Below are positions 7,184 through 14,814 of a DNA stretch of 64,000 bases, piece by piece. The number at the start of each line of letters is the position of its first letter. Positions within the stretch are counted from its first letter, which is position 1. A program made the translations under genes and the position numbers. The notes beneath the pieces were generated by a model, which was not told the DNA's origin, made no database searches, and saw only the letters and a list, made by a program, of their open reading frames with translations. Origin of the DNA: Legionella waltersii (GTDB lineage Bacteria; Pseudomonadota; Gammaproteobacteria; Legionellales; Legionellaceae); assembly GCF_001468085.1 (NCBI RefSeq), contig NZ_LNZB01000004.1:1-64000 (forward strand), in the 5' to 3' direction.

Positions 7184-7526
7184 TTTTTTTTGTAATGGTT
7201 TACATTGAAATTAATGAAGAATACATTTGGTAATGAGACGATTACCTCCAAATTGTTAACTATCATTAACCAGGTTTTAAATTATCATTATGATTAATAC
7301 TGCCGTAAACCAAAATACGCTTCATTTACTTGACAGAATATGTGATATTTCTTAGCATTCGACCCAAGTGACTAATATATAACCACTAACCTATAGTTAT
7401 CACCCGATAAGTATTTCCTTTTACTTAAAACCAACAATAAAAACTCGGTGCAGTAACTCATTTTTAAATGAGGCTATTTTCTTTGTGTAACAGAAAGCTA
7501 TTAGCCAGCAATAAACGGCGTGTTAA

Positions 7527-8201
7527 ATGAAAAAATTACTATTATTGATCATTCTTTGTGTTTCCAATGTTGTAATCTCTGCAGATATAAAAACTTATAA
7601 CCCTGATACTTCTTGGTTCACATCCAAACAATCCTCAATGCTATCCATAGCAAATAATCTATCCCTTCGGCATTACAATAAAAAATTAAATGACAAAGAA
7701 TTTGTTAGTGAATTGCTTAAGTGCTCTTTAAAAAATAATTTTTGGTGCTCAGGAAGACTAGGTGATTGGCTTTTAGAAAAAAATGAATATTCTGATGCGT
7801 TTTACTTACTTACTCAGGCAAATGATAACTTACACGACTCATTTAGTTTTTCTCTTGGCAGAATGTATCTTGAAGGAGTTGGAGTTCTTCAAAATGAGGA
7901 AAAGGCTCTTCTCTATTTTAAAAAAGCGGCAAAAGCAGAAGTAGATCTTTCACGAGTCCGCAAATATGCTGCCTACAATGTAGGAGTAATCTACTCTCAA
8001 AAAGAATTAAAGAAAAAAAATAATAACATTACGAACATAACTAAAGCTTATGCTTGGTTTAAGGTATCAAAAGCTTTGGGATATGATGCTGAAATAAAAG
8101 TTAATGAGGTTTTAAAAGAATATCTTGCTTCACATAAAGGTTTACTTAAAGCCGATAAACTAGCTACTCAAATATGCTCCACAATACCTAATTGTCATTA
8201 A
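7527..8201 (+). CDS. Secreted Sel1-repeat protein
   Basis: A 224-residue protein with an N-terminal signal peptide (MKKLLLLIILCVSNVVISA, likely cut near residue 19) and Sel1/TPR-like helical repeats. One clear unit is FSLGRMYLEGVGVLQNEEKALLYFKKAAK (about residues 108-136). A looser unit (AAYNVGVIYSQ...ITKAYAWFKVSKALG) covers about 148-186. Sel1 proteins act as protein-interaction scaffolds, and in Legionella several take part in host-cell entry and trafficking (for example LpnE, EnhC). This one is short and has no other domain. Four cysteines could form disulfides in the periplasm. No strong ribosome site is visible and no operon partner is near. Confidence 0.7.
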   Translation: MKKLLLLIILCVSNVVISADIKTYNPDTSWFTSKQSSMLSIANNLSLRHYNKKLNDKEFVSELLKCSLKNNFWCSGRLGDWLLEKNEYSDAFYLLTQANDNLHDSFSFSLGRMYLEGVGVLQNEEKALLYFKKAAKAEVDLSRVRKYAAYNVGVIYSQKELKKKNNNITNITKAYAWFKVSKALGYDAEIKVNEVLKEYLASHKGLLKADKLATQICSTIPNCH

Positions 8202-8370
8202 CTCCAGAGAGAAAGTTAAATACAATAATATAAGATAAGATTGATAATCTATAGGAGCTTATGTAGCCGGGGTGAAAGTGCTAATGTAAGTATTTCAATG
8301 CTGCAGGGGCGGCATACAATTGATGGGAAAGTTTATTAATAACACAATCAAACCCATTCCATCCAAAAAT

Positions 8371-8946
8371 TTAGTCTTCATATTCTTTATTAACGCATCT
8401 GCCTCTACAGCAGGCACAAATTGCATTTTTATTTATTGCCATAGTAATTTGATTAACAAGTCCTTGAAAATATATAGTAATACTTTTCAAAATAAAAAAA
8501 CAAAATATACCGATTATAATAAATTCAATATGCTCCTTTAAATAATTAAATATTAAATAAATAATGGAGAGTGAACTGTAAAATAAATTCAGTGTATCTA
8601 ATGATGGATTAGAAAGTTCTCTTAGGATACCGAAGAAGATAGACACAATCATCAGCCCTATGTATAAAGTCAAAAAAAATGTCCATAATCCAGATAGTAT
8701 GGCAGATAGTTTGGTTTTAAATGATCTGTTAAAATAAGCCCCTAATAAATTTCCTGTAGCAAATAAAAGTATTATACAATTTATTGTACTATTACCTGAC
8801 AAACAAAACGTCAGCAGGATGATTATACCGACGATAGATACCATGGCTAATGTATCGTTTAGTGCTGATAATATTCTAACATTTGATTTAATATAAAAAC
8901 TCTTTACGTAGTTAAATATTTTAAAGCCAATTTTTTTGTTACTCAT
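8371..8946 (-). CDS. Hypothetical multi-pass membrane protein
   Basis: About 191 residues with four to five hydrophobic segments. They begin at TLAMVSIVGIIILLTFCL, NCIILLFATGNLLGAYF, LSGLWTFFLTLYIGLMIVSIFFGI, FYSSLSIIYLIFNYL and FIIIGIFCFFILKSITIYF. The C-terminal tail carries CACCRGRC, four cysteines in eight residues, which could bind a metal or be acylated. I do not recognise a family. The start at ATG 8946 is preferred to an in-frame GTG at 8955, though neither has a clear ribosome site. Confidence 0.45.
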   Translation of the reverse strand: MSNKKIGFKIFNYVKSFYIKSNVRILSALNDTLAMVSIVGIIILLTFCLSGNSTINCIILLFATGNLLGAYFNRSFKTKLSAILSGLWTFFLTLYIGLMIVSIFFGILRELSNPSLDTLNLFYSSLSIIYLIFNYLKEHIEFIIIGIFCFFILKSITIYFQGLVNQITMAINKNAICACCRGRCVNKEYED

Positions 8947-9360
8947 TTTTACCACTTATTAAATTACTTACAAATTATATATAAAACATTCATTAAACTT
9001 AATTCACAACACATACGCCATGTGTTCGTTTTTAATTATAGGTACTTCAACATTAAGCTAATATGCTGAGAAACTACAAAAACTCAATTCGCAATTACCC
9101 ATGCCACTTGAAATGAAACGTGCAGAGTAGCAAGTGATCGATTTTTATTCAACTTTTTCTTGCCTTGGCAACAAATTTTGACTCTATCCTAAACTCTAAA
9201 AACTTCCCCATAATTGAAGAACAGCCAATGGAGAAGTGCTCCACTAAAAAATATACCATTTGAATTGGAGCGCGTCCCCTTGGTGTCGCAATTATGATAA
9301 AACGCCGATTCAATGATTTAGCACATTGTGTTAGGTTGGAAATCTTTTAGCCAAGTTAAC
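8947..9360. other. Intergenic stretch before phd-doc
   Basis: About 410 bp. The left part is AT-rich filler. Between about 9150 and 9345 the minus strand has a stop-free run of roughly 60 codons without a good start. It may be the scar of a lost gene, but I cannot assign it. No RNA gene or insertion-sequence end is seen. Confidence 0.35.
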
Positions 9361-9402
9361 TTGAAACAAGTATATAAAAACTACTATACTGTACATGTAC
9401 AG
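9361..9402 (+). promoter_or_regulatory. phd-doc promoter and palindromic operator
   Basis: TTGAAA (9361-9366), an 18-bp spacer and TATACT (9385-9390) make a good sigma-70 promoter. A perfect 14-bp palindrome, CTGTACATGTACAG (9389-9402), overlaps the end of the -10 box and the likely start site. This is the layout of an autoregulated Phd/YefM operator. The boxes are seen directly; the repressor assignment is inference from the family. Confidence 0.6.
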
Positions 9403-9419
9403 AAAATATGGAGAAAACC

Positions 9420-9656
9420 ATGCAAACAGTGTCTTATACTCATATGCGCGAACATTTATGTGAAATCATGGAAAAAATCGCCAATGGTGAGCAAATCTGC
9501 TTTACTCGCAAAGGTCAAAAACCTTTTATTATAGGAAAGATTGGCACACCGACAGAGGCTCAACTTGAAGAAGCAAAGTACAAGAAGCGTGCTCAGACGA
9601 TTGCTAAACTAAAAGAACGACATGCAGCCACTATTAAAGCTTTAGCGGATAAATAA
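9420..9656 (+). CDS. phd: Phd/YefM-family antitoxin
   Basis: A 78-residue antitoxin starting MQTVSYTHMREHLCEIMEKIANGEQICFTRKGQKPFIIGKI, the classic Phd/YefM N-terminal DNA-binding fold. A charged helical C-terminal tail wraps the toxin in this family. I use the ATG at 9420, which has GGAG 6 nt upstream, rather than the in-frame ATG at 9408. The stop codon overlaps the doc start by one base (TAATG), so translation is coupled. It should neutralise Doc and repress the promoter at 9361-9402. Confidence 0.85.
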   Translation: MQTVSYTHMREHLCEIMEKIANGEQICFTRKGQKPFIIGKIGTPTEAQLEEAKYKKRAQTIAKLKERHAATIKALADK

Positions 9657-10030
9657 TGGAATTAATTTTTTTAACTGTAGAAGATGTAGTATTTATTCAA
9701 AGTGAAATATTATCTAATGCTTCGGTTACTGATTTAGGGAAACTTGAATCCGCGCTTAAACGTGCTGAACAGTATCATCACTATGAACACATCAATAATA
9801 TTATTGAGTTAACAGCTATTTATATTATTGGCATTGCTAAAGCACATGCTTTTCCCGATGGTAATAAACGAACTGCCTTCCTGAGCGCCACTTATTTTCT
9901 TGATTTGAATGGGTATGCCTTGGAGGAAAATAGTGAATTGCCAGATATTATTGAACAGGCAGCTTCTGGCGTAGTTAATAGACATCGGCTCGTTGAGCTT
10001 TTAAAACCTTATATTTATTCAAATGAATAA
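9656..10030 (+). CDS. doc: Doc-type Fic-fold toxin
   Basis: A 124-residue Doc toxin. The Fic-fold active-site loop reads HAFPDGNKRTA (H64-A74), matching the Doc form HxFx(D/N)xNKR. In that form the Fic glycine is altered and the enzyme phosphorylates EF-Tu instead of transferring AMP. The length matches P1 Doc (126 residues). It directly follows phd with a one-base overlap. The module looks intact and would arrest translation if the antitoxin were lost. Confidence 0.87.
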   Translation: MELIFLTVEDVVFIQSEILSNASVTDLGKLESALKRAEQYHHYEHINNIIELTAIYIIGIAKAHAFPDGNKRTAFLSATYFLDLNGYALEENSELPDIIEQAASGVVNRHRLVELLKPYIYSNE

Positions 10031-10133
10031 GGTCAGTTAAATCCCGTTTGCAAGCAACGATCTAAAATAACTGCCTCTGATATGAAATATGCTTACTGCC
10101 CTTGCTCTATTTTCTTTCCTATACAATTTGCAA

Positions 10134-10358
10134 TTATCTTTCAACTTGTGAATATCCTTTTGATTTTAAACAGAGGGCTTCAAATCTTGATTGCTCATAT
10201 GCACCATTCACGCTGTTTTCAAAATAACTTTGTCGCATATCTTTTTCACATTCATAAAAATCCTTTGTTTTTTGCTGCGGAGAAACATCAGGATTTTCCC
10301 AATATACTTGAGTACATCCTGTTAGAACCAGAACAGTTAAAATTAGATATGCTTTCAT
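10134..10358 (-). CDS. Small lipoprotein
   Basis: About 74 residues. The N-terminus MKAYLILTVLVLTGC is a short type II signal peptide with an LTGC lipobox, so the mature protein would start at the lipidated cysteine. The mature part is polar with two more cysteines (YECEKDM, ALCLKSKGY) and aromatic residues. I choose the ATG at 10358, with GAGG 8 nt upstream, over the ATG two codons earlier. Many short Legionella lipoproteins look like this; no function can be assigned. A plus-strand frame over the same bases has no such features. Confidence 0.6.
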   Translation of the reverse strand: MKAYLILTVLVLTGCTQVYWENPDVSPQQKTKDFYECEKDMRQSYFENSVNGAYEQSRFEALCLKSKGYSQVER

Positions 10359-10649
10359 ATTCATACCCTCACTACATTGAAAAAAGTATAATTTAATTAA
10401 TTAAATTGTAGTATAAATTATCAATCTAAATAGTTATGAACAGCTGAAACAAAAATTACCAAAATTTCATATTATTAAAGAATATGTTAGCAAGCGCAAC
10501 CTTTATTTAGACTACGTCTAATAAAGGCTAATCTTGCAATATACAGGCACGTCAAACTGTTAAATAAATGCCTGAACCCAAGAAGAAGACGAATTGATCT
10601 AATTTAGTTCCACATATATAATTGATCAATTTTAATACTTCAAGCCATT

Positions 10650-11504
10650 ATGAAAATCTCAAGAAGTACAATTTTCACCCTTTTTGTTATAATTTTCTTT
10701 CAAAATTCAATTATTAATGCCCAAAGTAGTTTAAAAACAATTACATGCCCTAAATTTGTTGAATGCACACCAAAATCTAACTCAGATAAGCTAAGCCTTT
10801 GTAATGCTGAAATAAGTAATAATCAAGATTTCTTCTATAATTGGCAGAAGCCTGATTATCCAATATTAATTGACGATATATCACCTTATTCTCAAAAACA
10901 CCCTGGCATTTATAAATTTTTGAGCGCTAATTGCAAACGATATAATCTAGGGTTTGAATGTCTTTGTAAGTATAAGAGACAGGCTCCCTTTCCTGATTAT
11001 TTTACGATTGGCTTAAGAAGACAGGCAAATCTATTACCAATGGTACCGACCGAATGGCTAAATAAAAAAAATCACTATATTTGTAAAAAATCCCCAGAAA
11101 TGTGCCTTCTAATTGAAGATAAAAGTATAATTAGAATTGAAAGTGTTATAGAAAGGTCAGATATGCCTACTTATATAGATATTGAACTTGCAACACAAGA
11201 TTCGAATAAAATAGAGTTATCTAAACCAGATTTTTTAGACAGCAGTATCTTGCATAAATTTACATTCTATATTGAAAAAAATAAATTAATAGATGCATGT
11301 AAATCAAAGAAACAGTGCAAAATATATATTAGAGCTCGGAAATCAAAATCTAGTGACTGGCACATCGGCAGTTTTACTGTTGATATTGAGAATGACTATC
11401 AAATTATTTCACTTAAACAATTTAATGATCATCCAGAATTTACAATGCGTTTAAACCAACCATTTTCCAGAACAATTTCTATAAACTCTTCATATTCGTG
11501 GTAG
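10650..11504 (+). CDS. Hypothetical exported protein
   Basis: A 284-residue protein with a signal peptide (hydrophobic residues 6-24, likely cut near INAQ-S). It has many cysteines in the first third (CPKFVECTP, LSLCN, CKRYNLGFECLCKY), suggesting disulfides in the periplasm or outside the cell. The second half is strand-rich and polar. I recognise no domain. It stands alone between the lipoprotein and an inverted-repeat element, in AT-rich accessory DNA. Confidence 0.5.
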   Translation: MKISRSTIFTLFVIIFFQNSIINAQSSLKTITCPKFVECTPKSNSDKLSLCNAEISNNQDFFYNWQKPDYPILIDDISPYSQKHPGIYKFLSANCKRYNLGFECLCKYKRQAPFPDYFTIGLRRQANLLPMVPTEWLNKKNHYICKKSPEMCLLIEDKSIIRIESVIERSDMPTYIDIELATQDSNKIELSKPDFLDSSILHKFTFYIEKNKLIDACKSKKQCKIYIRARKSKSSDWHIGSFTVDIENDYQIISLKQFNDHPEFTMRLNQPFSRTISINSSYSW

Positions 11505-11596
11505 ACCGACATAAGAGAGAGCAATCGAATGTCTAATTAATCAAGTATTAAATTTATAGTCTTCATCCCCAAAAGCCGGCTCCGGAAATAACTTGG

Positions 11597-11791
11597 CAGC
11601 AAGTAAATTGGGTCGTTTTGACCTGAGAGATCGTCACCTTTTTTAACAATAGAGAGCAAATAGCACCAATTTAAATTGGTTTTACTCAAAATCACTCAGA
11701 TCCGTTCAGTAATACACTGATTCTTAGCCAAAAATATTTTTCAAAAAAAGGTGACGATCTCTCAGGTCAAAACGACCCAACTTACTTGCTG
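11597..11791. repeat. 195-bp element with 48-bp near-perfect inverted repeats
   Basis: The left arm 11597-11644 and the right arm 11744-11791 are complementary with a single mismatch (AATT versus AACT). Both contain GGGTCGTTTTGACCTGAGAG. The ~100-bp interior is AT-rich and includes the palindrome ACCAATTTAAATTGGT (11664-11679). The right end lies 3 bp beyond the stop codon of the PIN gene. It may be a MITE, a very long terminator stem or a cruciform site. No clear target-site duplication is visible at its ends. Confidence 0.8.
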
Positions 11792-11793
11792 GG

Positions 11794-13113
11794 CTATTCT
11801 ATGTTTAAATACACTATCTCATGAAGTTGGGGATCAGATACTTTATCGTGAGGCCCAATATTCACACTCCATTCAATATCAAAAGCTGATTGTCCTTGAG
11901 AAATAATTTTTTTTGTAACAGAGCCAGAGAGAAGTCCATTCAATGGCTCTCCTGTAAAGGAGTATATTGGTTCATCTTGCCTAGTGTTTTGCGCTTCTAA
12001 AGATGACAGGGAATTACTGAATGGTAAATTAACTCCAGCTGGAATAGCTCCAAATAAACCTGTCGTAGGTAATAAGTCACTTGGGAATGAATTGTTCTGA
12101 GTTACACTAGTTGGTATTTTTGGGGTTACAGGGGTATGTATTGCTCTTGATTCTATTTGAAAAGGACTAAGTAAACTCGACGTAGTGCTGATTCCATTAG
12201 CAGTTATGTAAGTTGGTTCCCACTTATACAAAATAAATGGTATTGAAATTCTTGTGCTCCAATAAATTCTTGTTTTTTCTTTTTTAATAAACTGTGGTGG
12301 ATAAATTTGCCAAATTCTATTTTCACGCAGAAGCCCTTGTTCAACAGAACGAAGTTTTGCATTTTCATATTTTCGAATAATCTGATCCCGTAAATTCATA
12401 ACATAGTAAAAGGAAGTGGGGTTTCCTTTCTCAAAAAAATATTTATTGGATAGTTGTATGTAATTTTTTAGGGTCTTTTCGGAAATATGTGTAGTTAAAG
12501 CATTTACATGTCCGATTAAACTTTGAGTGTTTATAAGTACGGTAACATTGCTGGTATTTTTTATTTTTTCTTCAATATATTTTTTTAATTCCCCATCATT
12601 AGTCATAAAAAAAAGCTTGCAATCCACATCAGCTTTTTGAGTTGAATCAACTAGCTGTAAAAATATTTGTGCAATAATTGAATCTCTAAACCCTTTTTCC
12701 TCTTCATCTGCTGAAAAAGGTGCAAGTCTAAAGCAAGCTCTATCAATAAGATTTTTCCAGTCCACATCAGAAGTATTTAAATTTAACACTTGAATTTTAT
12801 GGCTAATGATTTGATTATTGATGTGTTCATCTATTTTATTTTTTATAATATCTTCGTTGACTACCTGAGAAGATCCAAGGAGATCATTTAACTTAGATAC
12901 AGCAGGTAATAATTCAAATGCCCCCCTCATCATCTGGTGCTGTCTTTCCATAACAACAACTTCAGGTAAATACCATGATAAATCAACATCTTCTCGTTCT
13001 GACTCCCTTTTTATTAATGCACTAATTTCTTTATTAAATAACTTATTATTAAATTTTGTGAAAAGCACATTGGTATCAAAAACGACTTTAATCGTCGGTA
13101 TTTTTTTATTCAT
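11794..13113 (-). CDS. PIN-domain (DUF4935-like) putative nuclease with C-terminal extension
   Basis: A 439-residue protein. Residues 1-~200 form a PIN domain. It has VVFDTNVLF near the N-terminus (first acidic residue), a conserved acidic position in the second helix, KGFRDSIIAQIF (third acidic residue) and FFMTNDGEL (fourth). This matches the DUF4935/PIN_12 pattern of metal-dependent RNases. The following ~240 residues have no domain I can name. They hold a Ser/Pro/Thr-rich linker (about 300-370) and a strand-rich end. No antitoxin-like partner is adjacent, so it is not a plain VapC. It stands alone between the 195-bp inverted-repeat element and the tRNA-Thr. An anti-mobile-element role is possible but unproved. 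Confidence 0.6.
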   Translation of the reverse strand: MNKKIPTIKVVFDTNVLFTKFNNKLFNKEISALIKRESEREDVDLSWYLPEVVVMERQHQMMRGAFELLPAVSKLNDLLGSSQVVNEDIIKNKIDEHINNQIISHKIQVLNLNTSDVDWKNLIDRACFRLAPFSADEEEKGFRDSIIAQIFLQLVDSTQKADVDCKLFFMTNDGELKKYIEEKIKNTSNVTVLINTQSLIGHVNALTTHISEKTLKNYIQLSNKYFFEKGNPTSFYYVMNLRDQIIRKYENAKLRSVEQGLLRENRIWQIYPPQFIKKEKTRIYWSTRISIPFILYKWEPTYITANGISTTSSLLSPFQIESRAIHTPVTPKIPTSVTQNNSFPSDLLPTTGLFGAIPAGVNLPFSNSLSSLEAQNTRQDEPIYSFTGEPLNGLLSGSVTKKIISQGQSAFDIEWSVNIGPHDKVSDPQLHEIVYLNIE

Positions 13114-13286
13114 TCAAAAAACCATTAAACAATTGATAATCCATCTTACACTCAATAATTAATATCACTTTGTAAAATTAAGTTTATCATGATTTATTCT
13201 GATTTTTTTATTAACTAATCTGCGACACAGATGCGACACAAAAACAGACATTCTCAAGAAAATTTCATAACTTATTGATTTTACAA

Positions 13287-13359
13287 TGCCGCTGCGCAGA
13301 ATCGAACTGCAGACCTTTTGATTACGAATCAACTGCTCTACCAACTGAGCTACAGCGGC
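13287..13359 (-). tRNA. tRNA-Thr (anticodon CGU)
   Basis: On the minus strand the sequence folds as a standard tRNA. The acceptor is GCCGCTG/CAGCGGC with discriminator A. The D-arm is GCTCAGTTGGTAGAGC, the anticodon stem-loop TTGATTCGTAATCAA has anticodon CGT, and the T-arm contains GTTCGATTC. CCA is not encoded. It lies 7 bp downstream of the NTPDase stop codon in the same direction. Its 3' end faces the accessory region (1-13,286), the geometry of an integration site. No second copy of the 3' end is seen within the window. Confidence 0.95.
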
Positions 13360-13366
13360 TTAACGA

Positions 13367-14521
13367 TTAGTATACTTTAGTGTGTTGATGTTGCAATACC
13401 ACTCCGATGGTCCAGTCGGCGTTCTTGTTTTGTGGTAGAAAATTGATTTGTTGATCGTTTTTGATTCCGTATCCATTTACAATGAGGGCATACAAGTAGG
13501 ACGGTAACATGCAGTAGTTGTAGAGCATAAAATTGTCTGGGTTGGTTTCTTCTAATGTAGACCATTTTTGATGGCAAATGTTTTGATCGGCTAAGTTGAA
13601 AAGCTCACTCATGGTGAATTTATTTTTGTTGAATGAGAATAGTTTGTCATGCAACATGGAGGTAATTCCTCCTAGAATATACCACTTGTCTACCGGGTTT
13701 GATTTTAGTATACCGTTCACTTTTTTAGACACGTAATGAACATCATTAACAAGTATGCTGATTTCATTTTTACACAAGCTTGCATCCCCCTGTCCCAAAT
13801 GCCCCCTTGGTAATTCGAACTCTTTAGGGTAACAGTATTTTAAATCAAAATACTGATGTCCCATTTCATTTTGACCTAGACCAAGAAAACTACGGGAGTA
13901 AATCGTATAGGTTTTACCATATATAGACATAGTCACTAGATCTCTGCCTTTAAAGACGCCTCCATCCTTAATGGGTATAACAATCTGTACTGAAGCTCCA
14001 CCGATATCCATGACACCAGTTGGCGTAGTATCTTGTTGATTGAATAAGTTTAATTGATAATTTATAGCAAGCCAGGCAAACACCCCTTCTTCTGTCCCTG
14101 AAATGGTTCTTGCCTTGATTAAGCGCCAATAATACTGTTTATCGAACCAATCAGCCACGAGCTGATTGACATTTTTGTGATGCGTTTTAGGTAAAAGTCT
14201 CATACCTCCAGTTGAATAAAAATACACTGGCATAGTCACAGCTGGTGCATCAGCAAATAGCTTTTCCATGTATACTGATATGGATTTGTGTTCATGCTCT
14301 ATGGTTGATAAGCCTGGCACAGCTTTCCTGTTCCAAATTTCCTTAATATCAATTGGAGTATTAGTATCATCTAGAACGTATGAATAAATGTGCAACCGAG
14401 AGCCCGTACTTCCTGCATCGATAACTGCAATACAATGACGATTAATGCAATCCGATTTTTCTGCAAATACTGAAAAAGAGAGCGAACAAGTAATAATTAT
14501 CCATATGATGAACTTATGCAT
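13367..14521 (-). CDS. Ecto-nucleoside triphosphate diphosphohydrolase (GDA1/CD39 NTPDase)
   Basis: A 384-residue secreted apyrase that hydrolyses NTPs and NDPs. A signal peptide (residues 1-20, ending FSVFA) is followed by the apyrase conserved regions. These are DAGSTGSR (35-42), YFYSTGGMRLL (100-110), SGTEEGVFAW (141-150), MDIGGASVQI (171-180) and a later WYILGGITS. Cysteines in the second half suit disulfides in the periplasm or phagosome. L. pneumophila encodes two such enzymes (Lpg0971 and Lpg1905). The latter is needed for full intracellular growth, and this is a member of the same family. AAGGAAGC precedes the ATG. The tRNA-Thr follows after 7 bp. Confidence 0.9.
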   Translation of the reverse strand: MHKFIIWIIITCSLSFSVFAEKSDCINRHCIAVIDAGSTGSRLHIYSYVLDDTNTPIDIKEIWNRKAVPGLSTIEHEHKSISVYMEKLFADAPAVTMPVYFYSTGGMRLLPKTHHKNVNQLVADWFDKQYYWRLIKARTISGTEEGVFAWLAINYQLNLFNQQDTTPTGVMDIGGASVQIVIPIKDGGVFKGRDLVTMSIYGKTYTIYSRSFLGLGQNEMGHQYFDLKYCYPKEFELPRGHLGQGDASLCKNEISILVNDVHYVSKKVNGILKSNPVDKWYILGGITSMLHDKLFSFNKNKFTMSELFNLADQNICHQKWSTLEETNPDNFMLYNYCMLPSYLYALIVNGYGIKNDQQINFLPQNKNADWTIGVVLQHQHTKVY

Positions 14522-14814
14522 ATTGCTTCCTTACATCCCATCAACATCTCATCATATATTATCCACTCGGACAGGTCAAAACTACAAAACCACCTATAAT
14601 CTATACAATATGTAAAAATCAATAACTTTTAATTTATTAAATAGATAATCACTTTTTTCTTTTAATTGGAAAAATATTATGCTATAAACGCGGACTTTTT
14701 TAGAAAATGAAAGCAGAAAATTAGTTTTTTTTTACAAAAGAAATGTTTTAAATTACTAGAGATAAATATAACATAAAGGGTTCACCCAATTAATTTTGAG
14801 AGAATATACAGCCT

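Larger units (their letters stand above)
6831..7526. other. Non-coding right part of the DUF927 element
   Basis: Almost 700 bp without a supported gene. It contains a 7-bp stem AAAAGGC/GCCTTTT (7009-7028) and the right TGTCCCA array (7096-7183). The rest is AT-rich sequence leading to the Sel1 gene. A frame crossing 6776-7030 overlaps the HTH gene antisense and shows no family features, so I leave it out. The promoter of the HTH/DUF927 operon should lie at the left end. Confidence 0.45.

Noticed and set aside
8320..8541. 73-codon plus-strand frame
   Set aside because: Antisense to the end of the membrane-protein gene, with low-complexity composition.
9150..9345. Stop-free minus-strand run of about 60 codons
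   Set aside because: No start codon near its beginning and no recognisable match; length is not surprising for this sequence. Noted only as a possible gene scar.
10082..10396. 104-codon plus-strand frame
   Set aside because: It overlaps the lipoprotein gene in antisense; the lipobox and ribosome site favour the minus strand.
13221..13240. Two TGCGACACA repeats beside the tRNA as an att site
   Set aside because: They are not part of the tRNA sequence and no matching copy was seen elsewhere, so an attachment-site call is not supported.
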